Shown here: in pieces, positions 17,284-26,316 of the stretch
Layout of the letters: every line of letters begins with the position of its first letter
How positions within the stretch are numbered: the stretch's first letter is position 1
DNA from: Hyphomicrobiales bacterium
GTDB lineage: Bacteria > Pseudomonadota > Alphaproteobacteria > Rhizobiales > Beijerinckiaceae
Direction of reading: 5' to 3'
Length of the DNA stretch: 64,000 nucleotides
NCBI GenBank assembly: GCA_003963405.1
Contig: RXIY01000016.1
Coordinates: forward strand, 1-64,000
Program-made: the position numbers and the translations under genes
Notes under the pieces: generated by a model
Told to the model about the DNA's origin: nothing
What the model saw: only the letters and a program-made list of their open reading frames with translations
The model's database searches: none

Positions 17284-17888
17284 GATCCCTTTTCTTCTCC
17301 GAAGTGGACGAAGGCCGCCTGCATGTAGTCCGCGCCCGTATAGAGCGTCAGCACGGCGGCGACCCAGAGCATGGCCGAGCCGATCTTGACGGCGCCGGGA
17401 ATGACCGCCTCGCCAGCCGGACCGGCGATGAAGAAGCCGAGCGCCACGAGCTGAAAAGCCGTCTTCCATTTCGCAATTGCGGAAACGGGCAGACGCACCT
17501 TGAGCTCTGCGAGATATTCGCGCAGCCCCGAGACCAGAATCTCCCGGCACAGGATGATGATGGCGGCCCAGATCGTCCAGCCGACGAGCGTCTGATTGGC
17601 CACGACAGCCAGAATCGTCGCCGCGACGAGCAGCTTGTCAGCGATCGGATCGAGCATGCGGCCGATCGGCGATTGCTGCTGCCAGGCCCGGGCGAGATAG
17701 CCGTCCAGAAAGTCCGTGACGGCCGCGGCCGTGTAAACGCTGAGCGCAGCCCAGCGCGTCCACTCCTCGTTCGAGGCGAGGAGGAAGGCGGCCACCACCG
17801 GCACGGCGAGACACCGTCCGTAAGTGAGCAGATTGGGCAGCGCCAGGGCGTGAGAACGGCGCTTGGTCGTGACGGCGGTCTCGGTCAT
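17280..17888 (-). CDS. pgsA: CDP-diacylglycerol-glycerol-3-phosphate 3-phosphatidyltransferase
   Basis: First committed enzyme of phosphatidylglycerol synthesis in the inner membrane. The CDP-alcohol phosphotransferase signature is complete: DFLDGYLARAWQQQSPIGRM followed by LDPIADK (DG-x2-AR-x8-G-x3-D-x3-D). Four or five hydrophobic segments are visible. At 202 residues it is normal length. It leads the moaD-moaE operon with a 4-base overlap. Confidence 0.94.
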   Translation of the reverse strand: MTETAVTTKRRSHALALPNLLTYGRCLAVPVVAAFLLASNEEWTRWAALSVYTAAAVTDFLDGYLARAWQQQSPIGRMLDPIADKLLVAATILAVVANQTLVGWTIWAAIIILCREILVSGLREYLAELKVRLPVSAIAKWKTAFQLVALGFFIAGPAGEAVIPGAVKIGSAMLWVAAVLTLYTGADYMQAAFVHFGEEKGS

Positions 17889-17984
17889 GTCAGCAAGGGA
17901 ATAGGTCAGGCGTCTCTCTTGTCAATAGATGTAGCGGCGGCTTCGCCTTGCGGACGCAATTCTCCCGCGCCGCAATATGTTCGC

Positions 17985-18374
17985 TCAGTCCGGATCGAGC
18001 GCGAATTTCCCCGGCCCCGCGACGGCGAAGAACAGAAACACGAAACAGTAAAGAGCCGCGAGTTCGCCCTTGTTGTGGATCGGCCAGAACGACTGGAAGG
18101 CGTGAAAGCCGAAATAGGCCACCGCCATCTCCCCCGAGAGCACGAAAGCCGCCGGCCGCGTGAACAGGCCGAGCAGCAGCAGCGTCCCGCCCACGAGTTC
18201 GATGAGGCCGCCGACGCCAAGGAGGGAGAAAAGCTTCAGATCGTTGAACATGTCGACATGCGGATAGCCGAAGAGCTTCGCCGCTCCATGCTGCAGGAAG
18301 AGCAAGGCGGTCGCGATTCTCAACGCGCCCTGCGCGTGCGGCAGGTAGCGTTCCGGAATGATTCGAAGCGTCAT
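17985..18374 (-). CDS. DoxX-family membrane protein
   Basis: A protein of about 129 residues with four hydrophobic helices, beginning ALRIATALLFLQHGAAKLFG. DoxX-family proteins are small membrane proteins often linked to redox or thiol stress, but substrates are unclear. The ATG at 18374 has GAGG six bases upstream; a GTG immediately before it is an alternative. It follows the nitroreductase gene by eight bases on the same strand, suggesting co-transcription and a shared redox role. Confidence 0.85.
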   Translation of the reverse strand: MTLRIIPERYLPHAQGALRIATALLFLQHGAAKLFGYPHVDMFNDLKLFSLLGVGGLIELVGGTLLLLGLFTRPAAFVLSGEMAVAYFGFHAFQSFWPIHNKGELAALYCFVFLFFAVAGPGKFALDPD

Positions 18375-18382
18375 CACGGGCC

Positions 18383-18979
18383 TCAGATGATCTTGGCCAT
18401 GTCCTCGAAGGCGAGGCGGGGGCCGCGCGGATAGAGCTTGGCGCTGTCCCCATAGCCGATATTGATGAGAAAATTGCTCTTGATCTTCGTGCCGGCGAAA
18501 AATTCGGCGTCCACCTTCGCCTTGTCGAAGCCGCTCATCGGGCCGGCGTCGAGGCCGACGGCGCGCAGGGCGAGGATGAAATAGCCCGCCTGCAAGGTCC
18601 CGTTGCGAAACGCCGTCTCCTCGATCAGCGCGTCATTGCCGACGAACCAGGAGCGCGCGTCGGCTGCCGGGTAGAGATGCGGCAGGAGCTCAGGAAAACC
18701 GAGATCATAGGCGATGATCGCGGTTGCCGGCGCGGCCATCGTCTTTTCGAGATTGCCGGGCGACATCGCCGGGGCGAGCCGCCGCTTCGCCTCCGGCGTA
18801 CGAACGAAGAGAATGCGCAGAGGCGAGCAATTGGCGCTGGTCGGACCCCATTTGGCGTAGTCCAGCGCAAGCTCGAGGAGGTCGTCCGGGACCTCCTTGT
18901 CGACCCAGCCATTGTGCGTGCGCGCGGCTGTGAAGAGCTGCGCCATCGCCTCCGCCGAGAGTTGCTTCCCGTCAGCCAC
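18383..18979 (-). CDS. Nitroreductase-family flavoprotein, malonic semialdehyde reductase (RutE) type
   Basis: A 198-residue flavin reductase. The N-terminal [20 protein letters not shown] and [20 protein letters not shown] match the RutE/HadB-type branch of the nitroreductase family, and the C-terminal [20 protein letters not shown] completes the fold. RutE reduces malonic semialdehyde in uracil breakdown, but no other rut genes are present here, so it may instead act on other aldehydes or nitro compounds. It is probably co-transcribed with doxX. Confidence 0.82.
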   Translation of the reverse strand: MADGKQLSAEAMAQLFTAARTHNGWVDKEVPDDLLELALDYAKWGPTSANCSPLRILFVRTPEAKRRLAPAMSPGNLEKTMAAPATAIIAYDLGFPELLPHLYPAADARSWFVGNDALIEETAFRNGTLQAGYFILALRAVGLDAGPMSGFDKAKVDAEFFAGTKIKSNFLINIGYGDSAKLYPRGPRLAFEDMAKII

Positions 18980-18994
18980 CTGCTTCTCCGATCC

Positions 18995-19750
18995 TCAAAT
19001 GCCGCGCCCCTCCACCTCGAGGCGCAATTGTTCCTCGTGGCGCTGGAGCGCCGCGTCTCTGGGAGCAATATCGAGCGCCTTGCGATAGGCGTCGAGGGCG
19101 CGTTTCTTGTCCCCGGCTTTCTCGGAGAGCGCGCCGATCGTCTCCAGCGCGTCGAAGCGCCTCGGTTCGAGCCGCGCCGCCGTCTCCAGATCCGCCAGCG
19201 CCCCCGAAACGTCGCCGCCAGACGCGGCGACGCGCGCGCGGCGCACGAAGCCCTCCGGCCAGCGCGGCGACAAAGCGACCACGTAATCGAGCAGGGCTTT
19301 CGCGAGCACTGGCGCGCCCGCAGTCTCCGCCGCGAGCGCCCGCGCGGCCAGCAGGTCGATCGTGTCGGAGCCGGACTGCGACCAGCGGCGCAGAATGGCC
19401 CCGGCGGCTCCATTGGCCTCGCGCTCGTCCTCCGCATTGGCGAGGCGATCGAAAAGACGGTTCAAGTCGCGCGCTTCCCGCTCCTCGGGGGAAAGGCGCG
19501 GCTCGGGCCTCGGCTGCGCGGCCCTGGGGCCCGCGCCCCTCTCGGGAGGAGGCCCCTCCAGATGTTCGCCGGGGAGAGCAGGCCCGAGGCCGCGGGCGCC
19601 GGGCGAGACCGGTATCTTGCCGATGCCGGGAATGAACAGAAAAGTTCCCCCGTCGGGGTCTTCCGAAAGCGCGGGCGGCCGGGCTTCCTGCGCGGCGACG
19701 GTCGCGGGTGCAAGCATGGCCAGAAGCGCCAGCGCGCGAAGTTTCATCAT
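18995..19750 (-). CDS. Secreted TPR-repeat protein
   Basis: The protein starts MMKLRALALLAMLAPATVAA, a clear signal peptide, then a Pro/Glu/Arg-rich linker, then at least three tetratricopeptide-like repeats near the C-terminus (ALADLETAARLEPRRFDALE and ALDAYRKALDIAPRDAALQ). It is probably periplasmic and a protein-protein scaffold. I cannot assign a specific function. The frame is open to 19819, but the paired ATGs at 19745-19750 fit the signal sequence best. Confidence 0.75.
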   Translation of the reverse strand: MMKLRALALLAMLAPATVAAQEARPPALSEDPDGGTFLFIPGIGKIPVSPGARGLGPALPGEHLEGPPPERGAGPRAAQPRPEPRLSPEEREARDLNRLFDRLANAEDEREANGAAGAILRRWSQSGSDTIDLLAARALAAETAGAPVLAKALLDYVVALSPRWPEGFVRRARVAASGGDVSGALADLETAARLEPRRFDALETIGALSEKAGDKKRALDAYRKALDIAPRDAALQRHEEQLRLEVEGRGI

Positions 19751-19797
19751 CAGTCTGCCGTCCAGTAACGCGGCCCGGCGCGCCCGCGCCGTGAATG

Positions 19798-19832
19798 TTT
19801 CGTTAACCGCAGCATACATGAAATTTCGTTAA
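19798..19832. repeat. Direct repeat TTTCGTTAA upstream of the TPR gene
   Basis: TTTCGTTAA occurs at 19798-19806 and again at 19824-19832, 26 bases apart, in an AT-richer region 48 bases and more upstream of the TPR gene. The spacing is about two and a half helical turns, so the two half-sites would lie on opposite faces of the helix. It may be a regulator site, but no known regulator is assigned. Confidence 0.4.
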
Positions 19833-19980
19833 AGCGGCGCCCGGTTCATTTTCGGTTCAGCCGCGGCGCCCCATCTCTTTCCTCGATATTCACGATTGTC
19901 CTTTACAGTCGCGATCATCACTTCGAGCACAAGCCTCGGCCCGCGCAAATACTCGAGCGCTGGCCCCTGGAGTTGGACCG

Positions 19981-20238
19981 ATGACAGAGACCATCAGGCG
20001 TCTTTTGCAAGAAAACGGCCGCCTTCACACGCCGATCGAGACGCTCTCCGACAGCGCCGATCTTTACGAGGCGGGACTGACTCCCTTCGCCGCCATCCGC
20101 ACCATGCTCGCGATCGAGGAGGCTTACGACGTCGAGTTTCCGGTCGCCATGCTTCGCCGGCAGAGCTTCGTCTCCGTCGAGGCCATCGCCGCCTGCCTCA
20201 ACGAACTCTGCTCGGACGCCGATCGCAAGGCGGCGTAA
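19981..20238 (+). CDS. Acyl-carrier-protein-like protein lacking the attachment serine
   Basis: An 85-residue protein that aligns with acyl carrier proteins: DLYEAGLTPFAAIRTMLAIE followed by EAYDVEFPVAMLRRQSF. In functional ACPs the phosphopantetheine serine sits in D-S-L; the related alphaproteobacterial proteins I recall read GL(T/S)SFA here. In this sequence the codon is CCC (Pro), giving GLTPF, so the prosthetic group could not attach. It may be a non-carrier paralog or a decayed gene. The upstream ribosome site is GGAG, and a clean terminator follows the stop, so it looks expressed. Confidence 0.8.
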   Translation: MTETIRRLLQENGRLHTPIETLSDSADLYEAGLTPFAAIRTMLAIEEAYDVEFPVAMLRRQSFVSVEAIAACLNELCSDADRKAA

Positions 20239-20250
20239 TTCGCTCAACGA

Positions 20251-20297
20251 AGCCCGAAAGCGCGCGCCTGTCCGGCGGCCTTTCGGGCTCGTTTTTT
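20251..20297 (+). terminator. Rho-independent terminator after the ACP-like gene
   Basis: AGCCCGAAAG (20251-20260) pairs perfectly with CTTTCGGGCT (20280-20289), followed by CG and six T residues (20292-20297). It lies just after the ACP-like stop codon on the plus strand. The T-run abuts the remnant stop of the convergent Uma2 pseudogene. Confidence 0.8.
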
Positions 20298-20726
20298 ACG
20301 GTGCGTAAAGCTCCGAGAGCGGCAGTTCGATCCCCGGCCGCTGGAGCCGCCGGACGTCGGGGAAATGACCTCGACCACGACGACGGGATCGACGAGAAGC
20401 GCGTCCCCGGGGAGTTTGGGACCGCAATAGACAAGCGCGTCGGGCTCGTAGACTGTCTTCGCGCCAACCCGAACCGCCATGCCGTCAACCATAGCTCGGC
20501 ATTCCAGCTTTTTGGCGCGGATTGCGTTCATGAGGGCGACCGCCACGTCAAGCTTCATATCCGCATGCGCCGCCCGCTCGGCAGCCTGTGCGTAGACCAC
20601 GCCGTCGATCAACTCGTAGCGCCCCTCGCGGCCCTGGCTCCGGGCAAGATATTCCTCGACAGTCATCCGGTCTTCGGTTTCGCCCGACATGAAGGCGAGA
20701 ATATCGCTTTTTCCTCTGTCGGCCAT
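20296..20726 (-). pseudogene. Uma2-family endonuclease-like gene with an internal deletion
   Basis: The first approximately 115 residues are a good Uma2 (PD-(D/E)XK-like) N-terminus, with RYELIDGVVYAQAAE and YEPDALVYCGPKLP and the core VVVVEVISPTS. The family normally continues with approximately 50 residues containing D-x-x-x-K-L and a YLIV strand. These are missing. Instead, in a different frame, the minus strand reads RPGIELPLSELYAP then TAA at 20296, which is the usual Uma2 tail. The simplest reading is an internal deletion that also shifted the frame. Left as is, the frame runs on to 20244 with a basic nonsense tail. Confidence 0.7.
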
Positions 20727-20817
20727 AGGCGTTTTCGAGCCTCGCCGAGGTTGCGGGGGCGCGCAGGCTGGGCTATCGCCTCTATAGAAAATCCGCCCAG
20801 CGAGAAAGATTTCGCCA

Positions 20818-22656
20818 ATGCCTCCCTATCGCTCACGCACAACCACCCACGGCCGCAACATGGCGGGCGCGCGCGGCCTCTGGCGCGCCACGGGCATGAA
20901 GGACGAGGATTTCGGCAAGCCGATCATCGCCATCGCCAACAGCTTCACCCAATTCGTGCCGGGCCATGTGCATCTGAAGGACCTGGGACAGCTGGTCGCC
21001 CGCGAGGTCGAGAAGGCCGGCGGCGTCGCCAAGGAGTTCAACACCATCGCGGTGGACGACGGCATCGCCATGGGCCACGACGGGATGCTCTACTCCCTGC
21101 CCTCGCGCGAGATCATCGCGGACAGCGTGGAGTATATGGTCAACGCCCATTGCGCCGACGCCATCGTCTGCATCTCGAACTGCGACAAGATCACGCCCGG
21201 CATGCTGATGGCGGCGCTGCGCCTCAACATCCCGGTCGTCTTTGTTTCCGGCGGGCCGATGGAGGCCGGCAAGGTCGTGCTCGGCGGCAAGGAGCATGCG
21301 CTCGACCTCGTCGACGCCATTATCGCCGGCGCCGACGACAAGGTGGCCGAGAGCGACGTGAAGGCGATCGAACGCTCGGCCTGCCCCACCTGCGGCTCCT
21401 GCTCGGGCATGTTCACGGCCAACAGCATGAACTGCCTCACCGAGGCGCTCGGCCTCTCGCTGCCCGGCAACGGCACCACGCTCGCCACCCATGCCGACCG
21501 CAGGCGGCTCTTCGTCGAGGCCGGCCATCTCATCGTCGATCTCGCGCGCCGCTACTACGAGCAGGACGACGCGAGCGTGCTGCCCCGCTCCATCGCGAGC
21601 TTCGAGGCCTTCGAGAACGCCATCGCGCTCGACATCGCCATGGGCGGCTCGACCAATACGGTCCTCCATCTCCTCGCGGCCGCGCATGAGGCCGAGGTGC
21701 CCTTCACCATGTCCGACATCGACCGCATGTCGCGCCGCGTGCCGGTGCTCTGCAAGGTCGCGCCCTCCGTGCCGGACGTGCACATGGAGGACGTGCACCG
21801 CGCCGGCGGCGTCATCGCCATTCTCGGCGAGTTGCATCGCGCCGGCTTGCTGCACGGCAACCTGCCGACGGTGCACAGCGCCACCATGGCCGACGCCATC
21901 TCCCGCTGGGACATTGGCGTGACGACGAGCGAGACGGCTAAAACCTTCTTCCGCGCGGCGCCCGGCGGCGTGCCGACTCAGGTGGCCTTCAGCCAGGAGC
22001 GTCGCTTCGACGATCTCGACGCCGACCGCGCCAAGGGCGCGATCCGCGACGCCGCGCACGCCTTCTCGAAGGACGGCGGCCTCGCCGTGCTCTTCGGCAA
22101 TCTCGCCGAGGACGGCTGCATCGTGAAAACGGCGGGCGTCGACGACTCGATCCTGAAATTCTCCGGCCCCGCGCGCGTGTTCGAGAGCCAGGATGCGGCC
22201 GTCTCCGGCATTCTGACCGGCGGCGTGAAGGAAGGCGACGTCGTCGTGATCCGCTACGAGGGACCGCGCGGCGGCCCCGGCATGCAGGAGATGCTCTATC
22301 CCACGAGCTATCTGAAATCGAAGGGGCTCGGAAAGGCCTGCGCGCTCATCACCGACGGGCGCTTCTCGGGCGGCACGTCCGGCCTCTCCATTGGCCATGT
22401 TTCGCCCGAGGCCGCCGAGGGCGGGACGATCGCGCTGGTGCGGGACGGCGACAGGATCGAGATCGACATTCCCAACCGCACCATCACCCTCGCCGTGAGC
22501 GAAGCGGAACTTTCCGAGCGCCGCGCGGTTCAAGCTACGAAAGGCTTCGCGCCCGCGAGCCCGCGCCACCGCAAGGTGTCCACGGCGCTGCGCGCATACG
22601 CCGCCATGACGACCAGCGCCGCGCGCGGCGCCGTTCGCGAGGTTCCCGAGACGTAA
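20818..22656 (+). CDS. ilvD: Dihydroxy-acid dehydratase
   Basis: Iron-sulfur enzyme that dehydrates dihydroxy-acids in valine, leucine and isoleucine synthesis. Cluster-ligand cysteines lie in [12 protein letters not shown] and [19 protein letters not shown], and the catalytic/substrate region includes [20 protein letters not shown]. At 612 residues it is full length. It starts at an ATG ([20 protein letters not shown]). It is a stand-alone gene between the Uma2 remnant and a sensor kinase; no other ilv genes are in the window. Confidence 0.96.
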   Translation: MPPYRSRTTTHGRNMAGARGLWRATGMKDEDFGKPIIAIANSFTQFVPGHVHLKDLGQLVAREVEKAGGVAKEFNTIAVDDGIAMGHDGMLYSLPSREIIADSVEYMVNAHCADAIVCISNCDKITPGMLMAALRLNIPVVFVSGGPMEAGKVVLGGKEHALDLVDAIIAGADDKVAESDVKAIERSACPTCGSCSGMFTANSMNCLTEALGLSLPGNGTTLATHADRRRLFVEAGHLIVDLARRYYEQDDASVLPRSIASFEAFENAIALDIAMGGSTNTVLHLLAAAHEAEVPFTMSDIDRMSRRVPVLCKVAPSVPDVHMEDVHRAGGVIAILGELHRAGLLHGNLPTVHSATMADAISRWDIGVTTSETAKTFFRAAPGGVPTQVAFSQERRFDDLDADRAKGAIRDAAHAFSKDGGLAVLFGNLAEDGCIVKTAGVDDSILKFSGPARVFESQDAAVSGILTGGVKEGDVVVIRYEGPRGGPGMQEMLYPTSYLKSKGLGKACALITDGRFSGGTSGLSIGHVSPEAAEGGTIALVRDGDRIEIDIPNRTITLAVSEAELSERRAVQATKGFAPASPRHRKVSTALRAYAAMTTSAARGAVREVPET

Positions 22657-22670
22657 GGCGCGAGCCGCGC

Positions 22671-22704
22671 GGGCGCCCATTTGGGGCGCCCTTTCGGGGC
22701 GCCC
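22671..22704. repeat. Three phased GGGCGCCC palindromes after ilvD
   Basis: The 8-base palindrome GGGCGCCC occurs at 22671-22678, 22684-22691 and 22697-22704, at exactly 13-base intervals. Any two can pair as a strong hairpin with a loop of 5 bases, for example GGGCGCCC-TTTCG-GGGCGCCC. It follows the ilvD stop by 15 bases and probably stabilises or ends the ilvD mRNA, although no T-run follows. Confidence 0.55.
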
Positions 22705-22779
22705 GTTTCGGGCACGGCGGGCTGGCTTTTCTGCGACGCCGGCGCGTAAGATCGCCCGCTCGGTTTTCCAGGATCACGC

Positions 22780-24717
22780 ATGGCGGCGTCGAGACGATTT
22801 CTGTCTTTCGAGACAGTCAGTCTGATTGTTGCTTTCGCCATTCTCGTTTCGGCGGGCGTGGTCACGATCCGCACGGAACAGTATCGGCGAGAAAGCAACG
22901 CCTGGGTGCGCCACACCGTCGAGGTCGAGAGCGCGCTTCATCGTCTCGACGCAGCCATCCGCCGCTCGGAAAGCGACGAGCGCGGATACATCATCACGCG
23001 CGACCCTCGCTATTTCAAATCCCCCAACGACCTTTCCGAACGCCTGAAAAGCGAGCTTGCGGCGCTCGGGGCGCTCCTGTCCGACAACGCGAAGGAATCC
23101 GAGCGGTTCGAGAAGCTCCGCCCCCTCATAGCGGAGCGCCTGGATCTCCTTCAGCGGAAGCTAGGCCTCATGCGGGAGGGGCGCTTCGACGAGGCCGCGG
23201 ACGTGGTGCGCGCCGGGCGCGGCAAGGAGCTGACCGATCAGATCGAGGCGTTGATCGGGGAGATGATCGCGCAGGCGGAGGATCTCTACAGGCAGAGAGA
23301 CCAGCGCCTCTCGGAGGCGACGGACACGCTGCAAATGGCGATTGGCGCGATGATCGTTCTTCTGGTGATCGTCGCAATATTCGCCGTGCTACAGGCGGAA
23401 AAGCAACTCGACGCCCTGCGCAAGTCAGAGGAATCCCTGCGGCGGGCTTATGATGAGCTCATCGCGGAATCGACGCGGCGCGGGGCGCTCGAAGCGCAGC
23501 TCCGCCAGTCGCAGAAACTCGAGGCGCTCGGCCAGCTCGCCGGCGGCATCGCTCATGATTTCAACAATATGCTCGGCGTCATCGTCGCCAGCCTCAACAT
23601 CATGCGGCGCAGGCTGAAGCACGACGACGGCGGAATCGAGCCGCTGATCGGTTCGGCGATGGACGGCGCCGAGCGCGCCGCCGGGCTGGTGCGCAGGCTT
23701 CTTTCCTTCTCCCGAATCCAGCCGCTCAAACCGGAGCCGCTGGACGCCAATCAGCTCGTCGCCGGCATGTCGACGATTCTGCACCGAACGCTCGGCGTGC
23801 ATATCGAGCTCGCCACCCGGCTCGGCGAAGATCTTTGGCCAATCAAGGTCGACGCCAACGAGCTCGAAAGCGCGATCGTCAATCTCGCCATCAACGCGCG
23901 GGACGCGATGCCGAACGGCGGCAGGCTGACGATCGAGACGGCCAATGTCATGCTCGACGAGGATTACGCCGCGGCGAATCCGGATGCTCGGCCCGGCGCC
24001 TATGTCCGGCTTTCGGTCTGCGACACCGGCGAGGGCATGCCCCCGGAGGTCATAGCGAAGGCTTTCGAGCCCTTCTTCACGACAAAGCCCATGGGCAAGG
24101 GCACTGGCCTCGGCCTCTCGCAGGCGCATGGCTTCGTCCGCCAGTCGGGCGGGCACATCAAGATCCACTCGGAGGTCGGTCGCGGCTCCTGCATCAAGCT
24201 CCATCTGCCCCGTTATGTCGACGAAAGCCAGGCGGCCCCGCCCCCGCCCCCGCCCAAGGAAGAGGATTTCCCGCGCGGCAGGCCGGAGGAACTCATTCTC
24301 CTTGTCGAGGACGACGAACAGGCGCGGCGGGTGACGGCGCAGGGCGTGCGCGAGCTCGGCTATACGGTGCTCGAGGCGGCAAGCGGCAGGGACGCCATCC
24401 AGATCATCCGCGCGCGCGCCGATATTTCGCTTTTGATCACCGACGTGAACATGCCGGGAATGGACGGCGCACAGCTCGCCCGCGAGGCCGTCTTTCGCCG
24501 GCATGCGCTGCAGGTGCTTTTTATCACTGGATATTCGCCGAACGCGATCGCCCAGAACGGCATCCTGGATCCGCACGTCAACCTGCTGACCAAGCCGTTC
24601 ACCCTGGCGCAGATTGCAACGGTAATCCGCGACGCCCTCGACGGGCGCGCCGGACAGACAGGGGGAGCCGGCCGGAAGGCGCGCCCGTTCACGCCTCCGC
24701 CTTCAGCGGGCGCATGA
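22780..24717 (+). CDS. CHASE3-domain hybrid sensor histidine kinase
   Basis: A membrane hybrid kinase of 645 residues. A first transmembrane helix (about 9-29) is followed by a periplasmic CHASE3 domain with [20 protein letters not shown], a second helix (about 183-206), a HisKA helix with phospho-His about 259 in [15 protein letters not shown], a HATPase with [10 protein letters not shown] and [10 protein letters not shown], and a receiver with acceptor Asp about 555 in [13 protein letters not shown]. The HDFNN motif places it in a common Rhizobiales group. No response regulator is adjacent. Its last 29 bases overlap the end of gpsA on the other strand. Confidence 0.9.
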   Translation: MAASRRFLSFETVSLIVAFAILVSAGVVTIRTEQYRRESNAWVRHTVEVESALHRLDAAIRRSESDERGYIITRDPRYFKSPNDLSERLKSELAALGALLSDNAKESERFEKLRPLIAERLDLLQRKLGLMREGRFDEAADVVRAGRGKELTDQIEALIGEMIAQAEDLYRQRDQRLSEATDTLQMAIGAMIVLLVIVAIFAVLQAEKQLDALRKSEESLRRAYDELIAESTRRGALEAQLRQSQKLEALGQLAGGIAHDFNNMLGVIVASLNIMRRRLKHDDGGIEPLIGSAMDGAERAAGLVRRLLSFSRIQPLKPEPLDANQLVAGMSTILHRTLGVHIELATRLGEDLWPIKVDANELESAIVNLAINARDAMPNGGRLTIETANVMLDEDYAAANPDARPGAYVRLSVCDTGEGMPPEVIAKAFEPFFTTKPMGKGTGLGLSQAHGFVRQSGGHIKIHSEVGRGSCIKLHLPRYVDESQAAPPPPPPKEEDFPRGRPEELILLVEDDEQARRVTAQGVRELGYTVLEAASGRDAIQIIRARADISLLITDVNMPGMDGAQLAREAVFRRHALQVLFITGYSPNAIAQNGILDPHVNLLTKPFTLAQIATVIRDALDGRAGQTGGAGRKARPFTPPPSAGA

Positions 24718-25678
24718 GCAGGGCGTCGATGGCGGCGTCGACGCTCAGGCGAGCCGCGAGAATGGCGTCCACCGCCTCGACGATCGGCATTTCGACGCCG
24801 GCGGCCTGCGCCATCTCGACGAGCACACGCGCGGTGAAGGCCCCTTCCGTAAGCTTGCCGGCGGATGCGTCCTTCACCGAAGCGCCCTGCCCCAGCGCCT
24901 GCCCGAAGGCGAAATTGCGGGACTGCGCCGAGCCGCAGGTCAGCACGAGGTCGCCAAGGCCCGAGAGGCCCATCAGCGTCTCGCTTCTCGCGCCCAGCGC
25001 GCGGCCGAGCCGCGTGAGCTCGGCGAAGCTGCGGGCGATCAGCGCGGCCTGCGCGCTCGCGCCGAGCTGGCGCCCCGAAGCCATGCCGGCGGCGATGGCG
25101 AAGACGTTCTTGGCGGCGCCGCCGATCTCGACGCCCAGAACGTCCGTCGAGCGGTAGAGACGAAACGCCTTTGTCGAGAGCGCCTCGCAAAGTCGCTGCG
25201 CCAGCGGCTCGTCCTGGGCCGCCAAAGTCACGGCCGTGGGCAGTCCCTTGCACACATCCGCCGCGAAGCTCGGGCCGGAGAGAACGGCGGGCCGCGCCTG
25301 CGGCAGCTCCTCGGCCACGACCTCGCTCATGAAGCGGCGCCGGTCGCGCTCGATGCCCTTGGCGCAAATGACGAAAGCCGCGCCCTTTGAAAGGTGTGGC
25401 CGCGCCGCCCGCGCCACCTCGCGCATCGCCTGCGCCGGGACCACGGCGAGCACGATCTCCGCGCCTGCGATGCTCGCGAGATCGGTCGTCGGCGCCACCG
25501 CGCAAGCCAGCGCGAGACCCGGCAGATGGCGGCGGTTCTCGCGATCCTGCGCCAGCGCGGCCACATGGGCGGCGTCGCGCGCCCAGAGCGGCACGCGCGC
25601 GCGTCCCTGCGCCGCCACATTGGCGAGCGCGACGCCCCAGGCGCCGGCGCCGAGAACTGCAATTCTGTCGCGGGTCAT
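24689..25678 (-). CDS. gpsA: Glycerol-3-phosphate dehydrogenase [NAD(P)+]
   Basis: Makes sn-glycerol-3-phosphate for phospholipids from dihydroxyacetone phosphate. The Rossmann motif [16 protein letters not shown] opens the protein; the catalytic lysine region is [18 protein letters not shown] and the substrate segment is [17 protein letters not shown]. It is 329 residues, full length. The order tsaD-gpsA is conserved in Rhizobiales; here a phospholipase D-like gene lies between them. Confidence 0.95.
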   Translation of the reverse strand: MTRDRIAVLGAGAWGVALANVAAQGRARVPLWARDAAHVAALAQDRENRRHLPGLALACAVAPTTDLASIAGAEIVLAVVPAQAMREVARAARPHLSKGAAFVICAKGIERDRRRFMSEVVAEELPQARPAVLSGPSFAADVCKGLPTAVTLAAQDEPLAQRLCEALSTKAFRLYRSTDVLGVEIGGAAKNVFAIAAGMASGRQLGASAQAALIARSFAELTRLGRALGARSETLMGLSGLGDLVLTCGSAQSRNFAFGQALGQGASVKDASAGKLTEGAFTARVLVEMAQAAGVEMPIVEAVDAILAARLSVDAAIDALLMRPLKAEA

Positions 25679-25763
25679 GGCTCGGGATCCATAAAGTGAA
25701 ACGCCTCGCGCCGTGAACGCGAAGGCCCTCTATAACGAGCCAATGTCGCGCCTCAAAGACGGT

Positions 25764-26312
25764 TCAGCGCAAACCCAGTCTCTGATTGTCCGGCCGCGCC
25801 CAGAGCCGCTCGAAGGCCTCGCGAAAGCGCGCCGCCGCCTGCGGGCTTTCGACCACGATCAGGTCGTTGTCCTGCCGGACCTCGCCGGAGACCGAAAAAT
25901 TCGCCGAGCCGCTGCGCAGCACGTGGCCGTCGACCTGATAGCTTTTCAGATGCATCAGATCACGGCCCCGACCCTTGCGGCGCACGTCGAGATTGGGCGC
26001 GTCGGCGATGTCGAGGATCGCCGCCGAGCGGCCCAGTTCTTCGCCGTCGAGATAGACCCTGACTTTCACGCCGCGCATGGCGGCGCGGCCCAGCGCCGCG
26101 ACCAGGGCGCGGTCGGTCAGCACATAGGCGGCCATGTCGATGGAGCGCCGCGCGCCATTGATGAGGCGCGCGTCGACCGACTCGAAATCGTCACCGGGTC
26201 CATACAGAATTTGCACGCCGGCGATGAGCGGCTCCTGCGAAAGCGGCCCCGCCGCCTGCGGCTCCGGCGTCAGCGTCAGCGCCGCGAGCGCGGCGAGAAA
26301 GGCGCGACGCAA
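25764..26312 (-). CDS. Phospholipase D-like (HKD) protein, probably secreted endonuclease-like
   Basis: A 182-residue protein with a predicted signal peptide (FLAALAALTLTPEPQAAG) and a single HKD motif HLKSYQVDGHVLRSGSANFS (HxK-x4-D). One-motif members act as homodimers, as in the Nuc endonuclease of Salmonella. It could cut nucleic acid or phospholipid in the periplasm. It starts four bases after the tsaD stop, so it is probably co-transcribed. Gene position between tsaD and gpsA suggests insertion into an ancestral operon (inference). Confidence 0.82.
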   Translation of the reverse strand: MRRAFLAALAALTLTPEPQAAGPLSQEPLIAGVQILYGPGDDFESVDARLINGARRSIDMAAYVLTDRALVAALGRAAMRGVKVRVYLDGEELGRSAAILDIADAPNLDVRRKGRGRDLMHLKSYQVDGHVLRSGSANFSVSGEVRQDNDLIVVESPQAAARFREAFERLWARPDNQRLGLR

Positions 26313-26316
26313 GCGG

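Noticed and set aside
20833-22680. 615-codon minus-strand frame inside ilvD
   Set aside because: Antisense shadow; IlvD cysteine motifs lie on the plus strand.
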